From Paraescarpia echinospica (Eukaryota; Annelida; Polychaeta; Sabellida; Siboglinidae): a DNA stretch of 64,000 nt. A program made the translations under genes and the position numbers. The stretch covers positions 47,365,058 through 47,429,057 of the forward strand of contig CM034541.1 in NCBI GenBank assembly GCA_020002185.1, read 5' to 3'. The notes beneath the pieces are model-generated. The model was not told the DNA's origin. It searched no databases and saw only the letters and a list, made by a program, of their open reading frames with translations. This document shows positions 55,430-64,000 of the stretch, piece by piece. Numbering within the stretch: the stretch's first letter is position 1; each line of letters opens with the position of its first letter.

Positions 55430-56390
55430 CACAAATCGTGCAGACTGACTTTAGTATTGCGGAAGCCATGATAAAGTTGTTGACGTTTAGGTTAGTCGGT
55501 TTATTGTAGCATTATTAATTGTGTTATAGCGTTGTTACTTCAGTGTTATATTACTTAATCATCAGGGAAATGTAAAATGAGAGAAAGAGCCAGGCTGCAG
55601 TTCACGTCAGACGGTGGTCATATACCGACATTTGTTTTTGATTCCGAATTTGTTTTCGTTTAAATGAAATAGACAATAATATTTATTTAATGTAAAAAAA
55701 CCCAATACGTATTATTATTATATATAAAATATGGATTATATAATATGATTAATAACTATTTATGAAATGAGAGTTAAAACGAGATACAACGGATTGTCGC
55801 TTGTCATAAAAACCCGCTAATGTAAATTTTTTATAATTTGTTATTTCAAAACAGTTTGGTATCCATTTATATATTACAATTTGCCTAAATGCACACACTC
55901 ATTAAAAAGTATGCATTAGTTCAATAACATGTGGTACTGGGAGAAAGAATGCATAGTTGTCATTGTCAACAAAGTCACAGTCGCCACCATGGCACGGCTT
56001 GTCAAATCGTGATATCAATTCGATTACGGTGCGATTACCACGAATATTCTAACCGGCAAAGTTTTCCTCACTGCTTCAACTTGTGATCATCCGTGGAATA
56101 TCGAAAAAAACACGATGATTACAACCCAAAACAAAACATATCCCCATTATTTAAGCTCGCTTAAAAGGAGTCGACGTCGCCAGATGACTTCAGATCGAAA
56201 ACGAGGCGCGAAACTTGCAGGCCCTATTAATCACTCAAAAGGTTAAGTGTGGTTTCTGCGACTGCTCCGCGGTAGCCTATCAGTTGAGGACGTCTTTCGT
56301 AGTAGTCGAATAGACCTAACTGCTCACATTTAGCTACAGTAAGTATTCCAGTAAACGTCTAGGCCGGTCTGCGTCTGTATCTATATGTGA
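55430..56390. other. Intergenic DNA upstream of the Gypsy element
   Basis: AT-rich with no recognised gene or repeat. Confidence 0.4.
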
Positions 56391-56391
56391 A

Positions 56392-56919
56392 TGTAACGCC
56401 ACACGGAATTTTTGCCCAGATGTTTGGGCAAACATCCGGAACTAGCTAGAAAGATAGAACATTATTGCCCGTTTCACATCATATTTCAAGGTTCAAGCTG
56501 TTGCAAGAGCATCAAACGGTGGCTCCACCTAACGCCGTCTAGATAATCGCGCGTGGGGCACCAACTGGTGGCGCCACATTACGTATGGTTCATTGCAGAA
56601 TGGAAACGCCGCCGACGCGTCTATGAACTGTCTTAGTTTTCGACTGATTCTGAGTAATTCTACGAGTAATACACATATGAGACGTATTGCACGAATGTTT
56701 AAAATTTACTGTAATAATATAAATGATCATAATTTATTTCTTTGCAAACCCACTGTGTGGTGTCTACTGTAAAAGACCGCTCCCCTCCTCATGTAATTAA
56801 GGCCTGATCCCTGGGCGGAAGCGAGGAGTAGAAATACAGAGTTAAAATTGGAAAGCACTTGTTTGTGTGAGTCTCTGTATTAATCAATGTTTAGATATGA
56901 TACAATTGAATACACTACA
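56392..56919 (+). repeat. Candidate 5' LTR of the Gypsy element
   Basis: A 528-bp stretch starting TGTAACGCC and ending CACTACA, immediately followed by TTGGCGACGAG, the sequence that often follows the LTR in invertebrate Gypsy elements and acts as the primer-binding region. The 3' LTR lies beyond the window, so the boundaries rest on the TG...CA rule and the PBS-like motif only. Confidence 0.5.
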
Positions 56920-56976
56920 TTGGCGACGAGTAAAACTACAAATGAACACTCAGTTGAACGATAAAACGAAACGAGA

Positions 56977-58126
56977 ATGGCAATAGTGCTGGAAATCGCA
57001 AGTATTCCGATGTTTGATACAAAAAGCGATCCCACCCAACTCGGAATAAAATGGACGCAGTGGCGTCGCAGTTTTGAACTGTATGTGACAGCGAAAGGGG
57101 TAACAGATATGAAACAGAAGCGGGCGATGCTGTTACATCATGCAGGACCAGAAGTCCAAGAGATTTTCTTCACGATGGAAGAGGTGGGTGGAGACGAAGA
57201 CTACGAACACGCAATAAAAACATTGACAACTTATTTCACGCCAAAAGTCAACATTCCGTTTGAAAGACACGTGTTCCGTCAAGCCAGACAGATAGACAAT
57301 GAAACGACAGACCAGTTCGTAACAAGGCTAAAACAACTGACGAAAACATGTGAATTCGGATCCGAGGGAGACAACATGATACGAGATCAACTTGTCGAAT
57401 CGTGCAAATCGCATCGTTTGCGTTACAAACTATTGCGAGAGAGAGACCTGACATTACAAAAGGCTCAAGATATTGCTAAAGCAGAGGAAGCAGCAGATAT
57501 GCATGCCAGAAAAATGGAGAAGGGAAATGTGCAGATGCCACAAGAAGTAAACAAAGTGTCATGCAGTGGTGGTTGCCATAGCAGCAGCACCGGCAACGGT
57601 ACGAAGAAAGGGACCAGATCAAAATATCAAAGCAGGTCGAAATGTGGATATCAACATTCTACGTCATGCTACAGATGTGGGAAGCCTGATCATTTTGCCA
57701 GAGATCCTCACTGCCCGGCAAAGAATGAAATATGTCGAAAATGCAGTATGAAAGGACATTTTGCTGTGATGTGCAAAACGAAACGAAAGTGTGGAAGACA
57801 CAGGGACAATAATAAAACGATAAACAAAGTTGCACAAAACACCGAGAGTGACGACGAGTACATATTCAGCGTGAATAGACAGAAGAAGAAGTACATAAAA
57901 CAACCGGAAACTGTTGTAAAGATGAATGAGAGAGCAGTTCATTGCATGATCGATACAGGTGCGAGTGTAAATATCATAGACGAAAACACGTACCAAGAAC
58001 TTGGTTGTCCAAACCTATCCAGAAAGAAGACAAAAGTGTTTGCATATGGAAGCAAGCAAGCATTAGATGTAAGAGGGAAGTTTATCGCCGAAATTGAAGC
58101 GGGACACAAATACACAGCTGCACCAG
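56977..58126 (+). CDS. Gypsy Gag and protease N-terminal part
   Basis: ATG at 56977 about 57 bp after the PBS-like motif. About 383 residues. Gag capsid-like region with WTQWRRSFELYV, KRAMLLHHAGPEVQEIF and YFTPKVNIPFERHVFR-type motifs; two zinc knuckles: CYRCGKPDHFARDPHC (a longer first knuckle) and CRKCSMKGHFAVMC (CX2CX4HX4C). Then the aspartic protease start HCMIDTGASVNIIDE with the catalytic DTG intact. The frame is open until the LINE insertion; codons after 58126 (to 58254) are LINE sequence. Continuous with the piece at 62939. Confidence 0.92.
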
Positions 58127-58735
58127 AACTTGAGGCTATATTTGGCGGAGATAGAACGTTGAAATTGGTGGTGTATCAGCAAGTGGAATTACTGATTGAT
58201 AAGTATTATTCTTGCCTTAATATCATTCATAAAGTAGCAGTAAACATATATTGAGTAGCAGTTGTGCTTAAAGTTAGTTAGATAAAGTATTTTAGGACAC
58301 TTTAGTCTAGTGAGTGATAATAGGGTACGTTAGCTTACGGCTACGATAAGTTTGTAAACAAGATTTAACAAACCTCGTTATGTGGTAGAATATATAGGTG
58401 ATAAAGTAACAACCATAAACTACCTACATAAGATAATATCTGTGTAAGTCAGTACCTGCTAGACATTTTGATAAGGTAGCTTTGTTGTTAAAATTAAGCA
58501 TTTGCGATAATCGGGCGAACTAAGTTTATGTAGCTAGTGTCTCTCTTATTCGCTAGGGCGCTGTATAACCTAAATAAATAAGGCAGTCTAGCGTACGCAA
58601 TCTTACGTAAAGTGTAACATTTGTGCACAGAAAACAGTCTTCTTAAAGACTACATAGACAGTGAATAGTGTAAACACAGTTGACAAAACTATTTTAAATA
58701 GCTAATTAGATTATTATTATTAAATAAATTCTGAT
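58127..58735 (+). promoter_or_regulatory. 5' UTR / presumptive internal promoter of the CR1-like LINE
   Basis: About 609 bp of AT-rich sequence between the target-site edge and the ORF1 ATG, with no coding similarity. In full-length LINEs this region carries the internal promoter. Confidence 0.55.
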
Positions 58736-59956
58736 ATGGCGCCTTGCAAGCGGCAAGTCAAGGCAAAGAGACACTTGGTGTGCGACGACTGCCACAGTTG
58801 GGTAGATTTTGCCTTATCCGGCTGTACGAAGTCATGGACAGAAACCAAGGAAGAGGGATTCACCTTTCAGTGCGTGGGGTGTTGGAAGGTGAAATGTCTG
58901 GAGAAAGAGGTAGCTAGGTTGGTAGATATTGTGAAGGGGATGGAGATGAGAATCAGCAAGGAGACAGATGGAATGGAGAGAGACGACAGGGATAAAGTTG
59001 GGAATACTGTGAAACTGAAGGAGCAGAGTAGTGGCAACAAGACCGAGGAAAGGAGACTGAGAGGAGGGAAGGTGATCGGAGGGGAAGAAAGTGGAGGATC
59101 GACGGCAGGAAATGTGACAGGTGTGAAGGTGGCAGGAGAGAAAGTGACCGTAGAGAAAGAGGTAGGAGGGAAAAAGAGACGGGAGAGGAGAGAAGGAAAT
59201 GCAATGGGAGGAAAGATGACGGGAAGAAAGGAAGTGAGAGTACATGTGACAGAAGAGAAGTCGGGAGGGACGATGACAGGAAGAAAGGTGACAAGAGAAA
59301 CAGCGTCAGGAAAGAATGGAACGGACGAGATTGTGACGGGAGAGCAGAAGACAGGGGAACAAGATTACAACCAGACAGATGCAAACCGTAGAAAGAGCTA
59401 CACTGAGGCAGTGATTGAGGGGGCAATGAGGAAAGAGAGGGTGTTTATGGGCGATTCGATTATGAGAAAGACAGATAAGACTCTAAGCGAGGGGGAGGAC
59501 GTCGTTGTTTGTCTACCGGGGGCTAGGATAGAACATGTAACTGAAAGGGTAGAGAAGGTACTGGGGCATGGCAAGGGAGGGTCTATACTAGTACATGTAG
59601 GGACAAATAACGCAGAGAGGGAGGGAACAACTGGGATAGTTCAGAAGTACAGACAGTTAGTGAAGAAGTTAAAGAAGACAAGAGTAGAACAGATTATCCT
59701 CTCAGGAATTTTGCCAGTAATGGGAGGAAGGGGGCCGACATATAGAAACTGCAAGAGGATGGCGATCAACGCACTAGTTGAGCAGATGTGTAAAGAAGAG
59801 GGGGTGGGATTCGTAGATTTATGGGGATACTTTGTTGGGAGGGAAGATATGTACATGAGAGATGGCCTACATCTAAGTGGAAAGGGGGCAGCAGTTTTCT
59901 CAGAGAACTTGCTGCAATCTGTTGACAGTGGGACAGGCTGCATATATTTAAACTAG
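58736..59956 (+). CDS. CR1-like LINE ORF1: zinc finger plus SGNH esterase
   Basis: 406 residues. The N-terminus (about 10-55) has a CDDC...C...CVGCWKVKC cysteine pattern resembling the PHD/FYVE-like finger of LINE ORF1 proteins. Residues 60-215 are a highly charged, Gly/Arg/Lys/Glu-rich linker full of TGRKxT/GGKM-type repeats. Residues about 235-395 are an SGNH hydrolase: FMGDSIMRKTDK (block I, nucleophile Ser), LVHVGTNNAE (block III, G-x-N), and DGLHLSGKG (block V, Asp/His). An ORF1 with a finger and an esterase is a known arrangement in the CR1 clade. ORF1 and the ORF2 frame overlap by about 33 bases. Confidence 0.9.
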   Translation: MAPCKRQVKAKRHLVCDDCHSWVDFALSGCTKSWTETKEEGFTFQCVGCWKVKCLEKEVARLVDIVKGMEMRISKETDGMERDDRDKVGNTVKLKEQSSGNKTEERRLRGGKVIGGEESGGSTAGNVTGVKVAGEKVTVEKEVGGKKRRERREGNAMGGKMTGRKEVRVHVTEEKSGGTMTGRKVTRETASGKNGTDEIVTGEQKTGEQDYNQTDANRRKSYTEAVIEGAMRKERVFMGDSIMRKTDKTLSEGEDVVVCLPGARIEHVTERVEKVLGHGKGGSILVHVGTNNAEREGTTGIVQKYRQLVKKLKKTRVEQIILSGILPVMGGRGPTYRNCKRMAINALVEQMCKEEGVGFVDLWGYFVGREDMYMRDGLHLSGKGAAVFSENLLQSVDSGTGCIYLN

Positions 59957-62835
59957 ATTCGCAGGGGGGATTCACAGAGAAGCCTGAAACTGGAGGCATA
60001 GATAAAGACAGCAGAAATAAATCGGCAAAGAACAGCCTGGAAAACTGTTCTGAATCAGGATATAAATGCATTTGTTTAAATGCAAGGAGCATAGTAAACA
60101 AAAGAAGTGAACTAAACATTATGGTAGAAGATATTGACCCTCACATAATAGGTATAACCGAATCGTGGGCCACCACTGATATATCAGATGCCGAATTGGG
60201 ACTAACAGGATATGTAATGTTTAGGAAAGATAGAATAGGAAGAAAGGGAGGTGGAGTTATTTTATATATTAAAGAATCTATCCAGGCTTATGAAATAAAA
60301 TTAGAAAGAGAAGCAGATTGCGAAGAAGCTGTTTGGTGTAACATAGTTACAGGAAACTCAACGTTAACAGTTGGGTTAGTTTATCGAAGTCCAAACATAA
60401 GCATAGAAGAGAATGAAAAAATACAAAACGCTATAAGGGAAGTAAGCAAACGGAACTGTATTATTATGGGGGACTTTAACCATGGGCATATACAATGGAA
60501 ATCTCTACAGAGTATGGGGAGTGAGGACCACAAGTTTTTAGTTTTAGTACAAGATAGTTTCCTTTCTCAACATGTGCTAGAACCAACCAGGGGAGAGAAT
60601 GTGTTAGACTTAGTTTTGTCCTCACAGAAAGAATTAGTTGACAATGTCAAGATATGTGAGCCACTGGGGAGTAGTGATCACAACCAGATACATTTTACCA
60701 TCAAAGTAAAATCAGAAAGGAATAGTAAAAAGCAGTATAGGAGAAATTTCCACAAAGGAAGGTATAAGGACATGAGGAAATATTTAGCAAAGATAGACTG
60801 GAATAACACACTGAAGAATAAGACAGCAACCGAATGCTGGAATATCTTAAATAGTGAAATTAAGTGCATAGTCGATAAATTTGTACCTTTCAAAAAACAA
60901 GGGAAACGGTCTAAAAAGAAACACTTATCGAAAGAAGCCATTAGAAAAATTAAGTATAAACAAATGATGTGGAAGTCATATAGATGTACTGGAAATGATG
61001 AAGACTACAACATTTATAAAGAAGCACTTAATCAAGCTACAGCTGAAATTAGAAATTCAAAGAGAAGCTATGAAAAAAAATTAGCTAGTAATATAAAACA
61101 TGACAGTAAGAGTTTTTATGCGTATATTCGAAGCAAACAGAAAGTTCAGGATAAGGTCGGTCCTCTAGAAGATAGTGCTGGAAATACAATATCAGAGGGA
61201 TTCTTAATGGCAGAAGACCTGAATGAGTATTTTAGTTCAGTGTTTACCAGGGAAGATATTAGTTCACTGCCAGTACCAGAGGCTAAGTTCAAGGGGGCAG
61301 ATTCAGACTATTTAGGACAGTTAGTTGTAACCTCGGAAATGGTAGCTAAGAAAATAAGGGCTATGAAGGATAATAAATCACCTGGAGTGGACGGGATTCC
61401 GCCCAAACTACTATTGGAAATTGTAGAACAAATTAGCGTACCGCTTGCAACAGTTTTCAATTTGTCATTAGAAGAGGGAGTGGTTCCTTTAGAATGGAAA
61501 GAGGCAAACATTATACCGTTATTTAAAAAAGGTTCGAGAAACAAGTCAGAGAACTATAGACCAGTGAGTTTAACATCAGTGATTTGCAAATTATTAGAAA
61601 GACTAATTAAAGATCACATGGTGGATTTTCTTGTTAAACATAACTTGATAAACCCATCTCAACATGGGTTTTTAAAAGCGAGGTCATGCTTAACAAATAT
61701 GTTATGTTTTTTGGAAGACATCACTAGGTGGGTAGATGAGGGATCACCAGTAGATATCATCTATTTAGATTTTCAAAAAGCTTTCGACAAAGTACCACAT
61801 CAAAGATTACTCCTTAAGCTAAAGGCCCATGGCATAGGAAATGGTATAATAAACTGGATAGAAAAATGGCTGAATGACAGAAGACAACGTGTAGTAGTTG
61901 ATGGGGAGGCTTCAAACTGGAAATCGGTATTGAGTGGGGTACCACAGGGATCAGTACTAGGACCTATATTATTCTTAATATATATCAACGATTTGGACGA
62001 TGATATAACAAGCAAGGTGTTAAAATTTGCGGATGATACAAAAGTGTTTAGAAGGATTAAAAGTGATGGAGACAGACAGCATTTACAAGATGATCTTGAT
62101 AGGTTGATCAAATGGTCTGAAAAGTGGCAAATGCTGTTCAATTTTGGGAAATGTAAATGCCTCCACACAGGTCATGGGAATGAAGAGGTAAAATATAAAA
62201 TGGGGGGTACTGTTCTAAGTACTACTGTAAAAGAAAAGGACTTGGGGTTAACCATTAGTGCTGATATGAAGGTTTCAGAGCAGTGCGGAATTGCAGCGTC
62301 AAAGGGAAATCAAATCCTTGGATTAATTAGGCGAAATATAGCGTATAAGAAAAAAGAATTAATAGTACCGCTGTACAAAACAATAGTGAGGCCTCATTTA
62401 GAATATTGTATACAAGCATGGAGGCCATATTGCAAGAAGGACATAGATATGCTAGAAAGAGTACAGAGGAGAGCGACTAAAATGATACCAAATCTGAGGG
62501 ATCTTAGTTACGAAATACGCCTAAAAGAATGTGGTTTAACAACATTAGAGACCAGGAGATTGAGAGGAGATCACATAGAAGTGTTTAAAATATTGAATGG
62601 TTATGAAAATATTGATAGAAACATTTTTTTCTCAGTTAAGAAAAATAGAAGGACCAGAGGACATGAAGCTACATTAGTAAAGGAGCAGTGTAGATTAGAT
62701 ATAAGAAAGTTCTCATTCTCACAAAGGACTGTAAATGAATGGAACAGATTATCTCCTGATTGTGTTGGTGCTAGTAGCGTGAATATGTTTAAAAATAAAA
62801 TCGACACACACCTTAAAAAGGCGGGATACATGTAG
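59924..62835 (+). CDS. CR1-like LINE ORF2: APE-type endonuclease and reverse transcriptase
   Basis: The first ATG in frame is at 60121 (904 codons), but the conserved endonuclease start CLNARSIVNKRSELN lies upstream of it (60068-60115) and the frame is open from about 59924. The true protein therefore probably begins by reinitiation, frameshifting or a non-AUG codon. Endonuclease: ITESWATTD, RKGGGVILYI, GLVYRSPN, IIMGDFNHGHIQW, LDLVLSS, GSSDHNQI. RT: NKSPGVDGIPPKLLLE, FKKGSRNKSENYRPVSLTSV, QHGFLKARSCLTNML, IIYLDFQKAFDKVPHQR, SGVPQGSVLGPILFLIYIND, KFADDTKVF, then RPHLEYCIQAWRPY and RRATKMIPNLRDLSYEIRL, characteristic of CR1. All catalytic motifs (N, E, D, H of the endonuclease; D and ADD of RT) are intact. 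Confidence 0.93.
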
Positions 62836-62884
62836 ATAAAAAGTATTGGACTCTCGATAAGCCAAAAGGCTTCCTTGTCCACCT

Positions 62885-62912
62885 GCCATCCAGAGTAATT
62901 TTCTGGATGGCA
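62885..62912 (+). other. 3' UTR hairpin of the CR1-like LINE
   Basis: GCCATCCAGA and TCTGGATGGC form a perfect 10-bp stem around a loop of about 7 bases, immediately before the AATCTTGTTA tail. A second small GCC-AAAA-GGC hairpin is at 62861. 3' stem-loops near the tail are recognised by the RT in several LINEs, and that role is inferred here. Confidence 0.7.
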
Positions 62913-62938
62913 ATCTTGTTAAATCTTGTTAAAACCAG

Positions 62939-63310
62939 TGTTAGTTGTGCGTGGCGATTCAAGTAACATTCTGAGCAACCAGACAGCAACGGAACTAGAC
63001 CTATTGAAGATCCAGACAGTGAATCAAGTAGGTAGTCAAACCGAAACAAGTTCCGAGGAAATATTCCGTAAATATCCAAAGCTGTTTGATGGAGTCGGGA
63101 AACAAAGACTATCAGTTGAATCTGCACATAAACGAGAATGTACAACCGAAGTACATCTACTTCGTTGCAACTAACGTGGTACCTCAAGCTTTGACAGCGC
63201 GAGAAATTGAACGGGAATCAGCAGCTGATTCAGAACTGAAATCAGTGAGACAATTCCTGAAAAGTGGTGACCCACGAACGTGCCCCCAGGATTACAAGTG
63301 GGTAAAATGA
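62939..63310 (+). pseudogene. Gypsy protease end and post-RNase H linker, internally deleted
   Basis: Resumes the protease frame: VLVVRGDSSNILSNQTATEL, then KYPKLFDGVGK. A one-base frameshift near 63097 is followed by KDYQLNLHINENVQPK and directly by VPQALTAREIERESAADSEL, which in intact relatives lies between RNase H and integrase. The whole RT-RNase H region (normally around 600 residues) is gone. A stop (TGA) at 63308 follows. Confidence 0.88.
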
Positions 63311-63339
63311 ACTTTCTGTCGTAGGGAAAATGGTCCTAC

Positions 63340-64000
63340 GTCAAACACGAATCACTGAGGAAACGTGGCATAGAGTTGGCGCATGAGGGACATCAGGGAG
63401 TAGTAAAAACCAAGAGTAGACTACGCTTACAAGTATGGTGGCCAGGAATTGATGTGGCCGTGGAACAAGCCATAAGATCATGTCATGCATGTCAAGTTGT
63501 GACACCACAGTCAAAACCAGAACCTATGCACCGTACAAGACTACCAGATGGTCCATGGCAAGACTTGGCGCTTGATCTGATGGGACCGTTCCCAAATGGA
63601 GAACACGGAAGTCGCGATACTGAAGTCTACTACGACAGACAAGCTTATCGGGAGTCTTGAAACGATGTTCGCGACGCACGGATTACCTATGTCCGTGACG
63701 ACTGACAATGGGCCAAACCTAGTGTCAGCAGAGTTTGAAGAATTACTTCATACCAATGGAATCAAGCATCGTTCCGTGACTCCGCTATGGCCACAGGCTA
63801 TTGGAGAAGTAGAGCGTGCCAACAGAACTCTACTGAAGGCTATTAGAGCAGCACAAGTCGAAGGACGTGATTGGAGAAGAGAACTCAACACACATCTTCT
63901 CGCTTACAGAAGCACGAATCACACAACTACAGATGTGAGTCCGGCGGAATTGTTGTTCCGGCGAAAAATTCGCACGAAACTACCTTCCTTCGAATCCAAC
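63340..64000 (+). pseudogene. Gypsy integrase, frameshifted, partial at window edge
   Basis: HHCC finger (HEGHQGVVKTKSR, CHACQV), then catalytic core: LALDLMGPFPNGEH (first Asp), a small deletion and frame change near 63605, then KLIGSLETMFATHGLPMSV, TTDNGPNLVSAEFEELL (second Asp) and WPQAIGEVERANRTLL (Glu with D-35-E spacing). It continues HTTTDVSPAELLF and RRKIRTKLPSF to the end of the window. The C-terminal domain and 3' LTR are outside. Confidence 0.9.

Larger units (their letters stand above)
58127..62933 (+). mobile_element. CR1-like LINE, apparently full length, with both ORFs open
   Basis: Flanked by ACCAG at 58122-58126 and 62934-62938 (short target duplication), 4807 bp. About 600-bp 5' UTR, ORF1 58736-59956, ORF2 to 62835, then a 98-bp 3' UTR with a hairpin and an AATCTTGTTAAATCTTGTT tail. 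No disabling mutation was seen in either ORF. A potentially active or very young copy. Confidence 0.93.
56392..64000 (+). mobile_element. Gypsy/Ty3-type LTR retrotransposon, RT-deleted, split by a CR1-like LINE; runs off the window
   Basis: Gag-protease at 56977-58126, CR1-like LINE 58127-62933, then the rest of the Gypsy from 62939 onward, with integrase to the window edge. The junction is exact: GCACCAG at 58120-58126 and CCAGTGTTAG at 62935 rejoin in frame as AAPVLVVRGDSSN. RT and RNase H are missing between HINENVQPK and the pre-integrase linker near 63150. Confidence 0.93.

Noticed and set aside
58832..59426. Minus-strand Ser/Leu/Phe-rich frames
   Set aside because: Antisense of the charged linker in the CR1-like ORF1.

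Overview
This window is animal (metazoan) nuclear DNA, most probably from a marine invertebrate. Genes are split by GT-AG introns, intergenic DNA is AT-rich, and there are many animal transposon families: CR1, L2 and RTE-type LINEs, a Penelope-like element, a Gypsy LTR element, hAT-like and other terminal-inverted-repeat (TIR) DNA elements, MITEs and tRNA-derived SINEs. Several minisatellites are also present. I cannot name the species. There is no prokaryotic gene organisation, rRNA, CRISPR array or convincing free-standing tRNA gene.

Three host loci can be supported. (1) An RCC1-repeat protein exon lies on the minus strand (6752-7101). (2) A complete small sorting nexin of the SNX24/SNX22 type lies on the plus strand. 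It has six exons from 23316 to 32312 with compatible intron phases and encodes about 145 residues. Its last intron carries a 1.8-kb 30-bp minisatellite, and its 3' UTR carries 55-bp tandem repeats that look like decayed copies of its own last coding exon. (3) A secreted PLAT-domain protein gene lies on the minus strand: signal peptide exon 40953-41025, PLAT exons 40341-40479 and 37207-37421, and the start of a second PLAT unit near 35700-35816. About 4 kb containing it has been duplicated (copy A about 37085-41213, copy B about 46930-50919). Copy B is a pseudogene with stops in its first and third exons.

Layout: 1-3.5 kb, a broken hAT transposase interrupted by a 52-54-bp tandem array, then a 31-bp repeat and a SINE. 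5.4-9.2 kb, two TIR elements flanking the RCC1 exon. 9.8-22.8 kb, SINEs, an RTE-like LINE, LINE fragments and MITEs in AT-rich DNA. 23.3-32.8 kb, the SNX24-like gene. 33.5-41.2 kb, diverged tandem repeats, the PLAT gene and a 1.5-kb palindrome with tRNA-like modules in both arms. 42-47 kb, LINE remnants and minisatellites. 47-51 kb, the decayed PLAT copy with Penelope and L2 insertions. 51.9-54.8 kb, a SINE with a nested LINE, then a truncated L2. 56.4-64 kb, a Gypsy element lacking its RT/RNase H segment, with a 4.8-kb apparently complete CR1-like LINE inserted in its protease region.

The transposons are nested and give a relative chronology: LINE in SINE, CR1 in Gypsy, and different insertions in the two PLAT copies.
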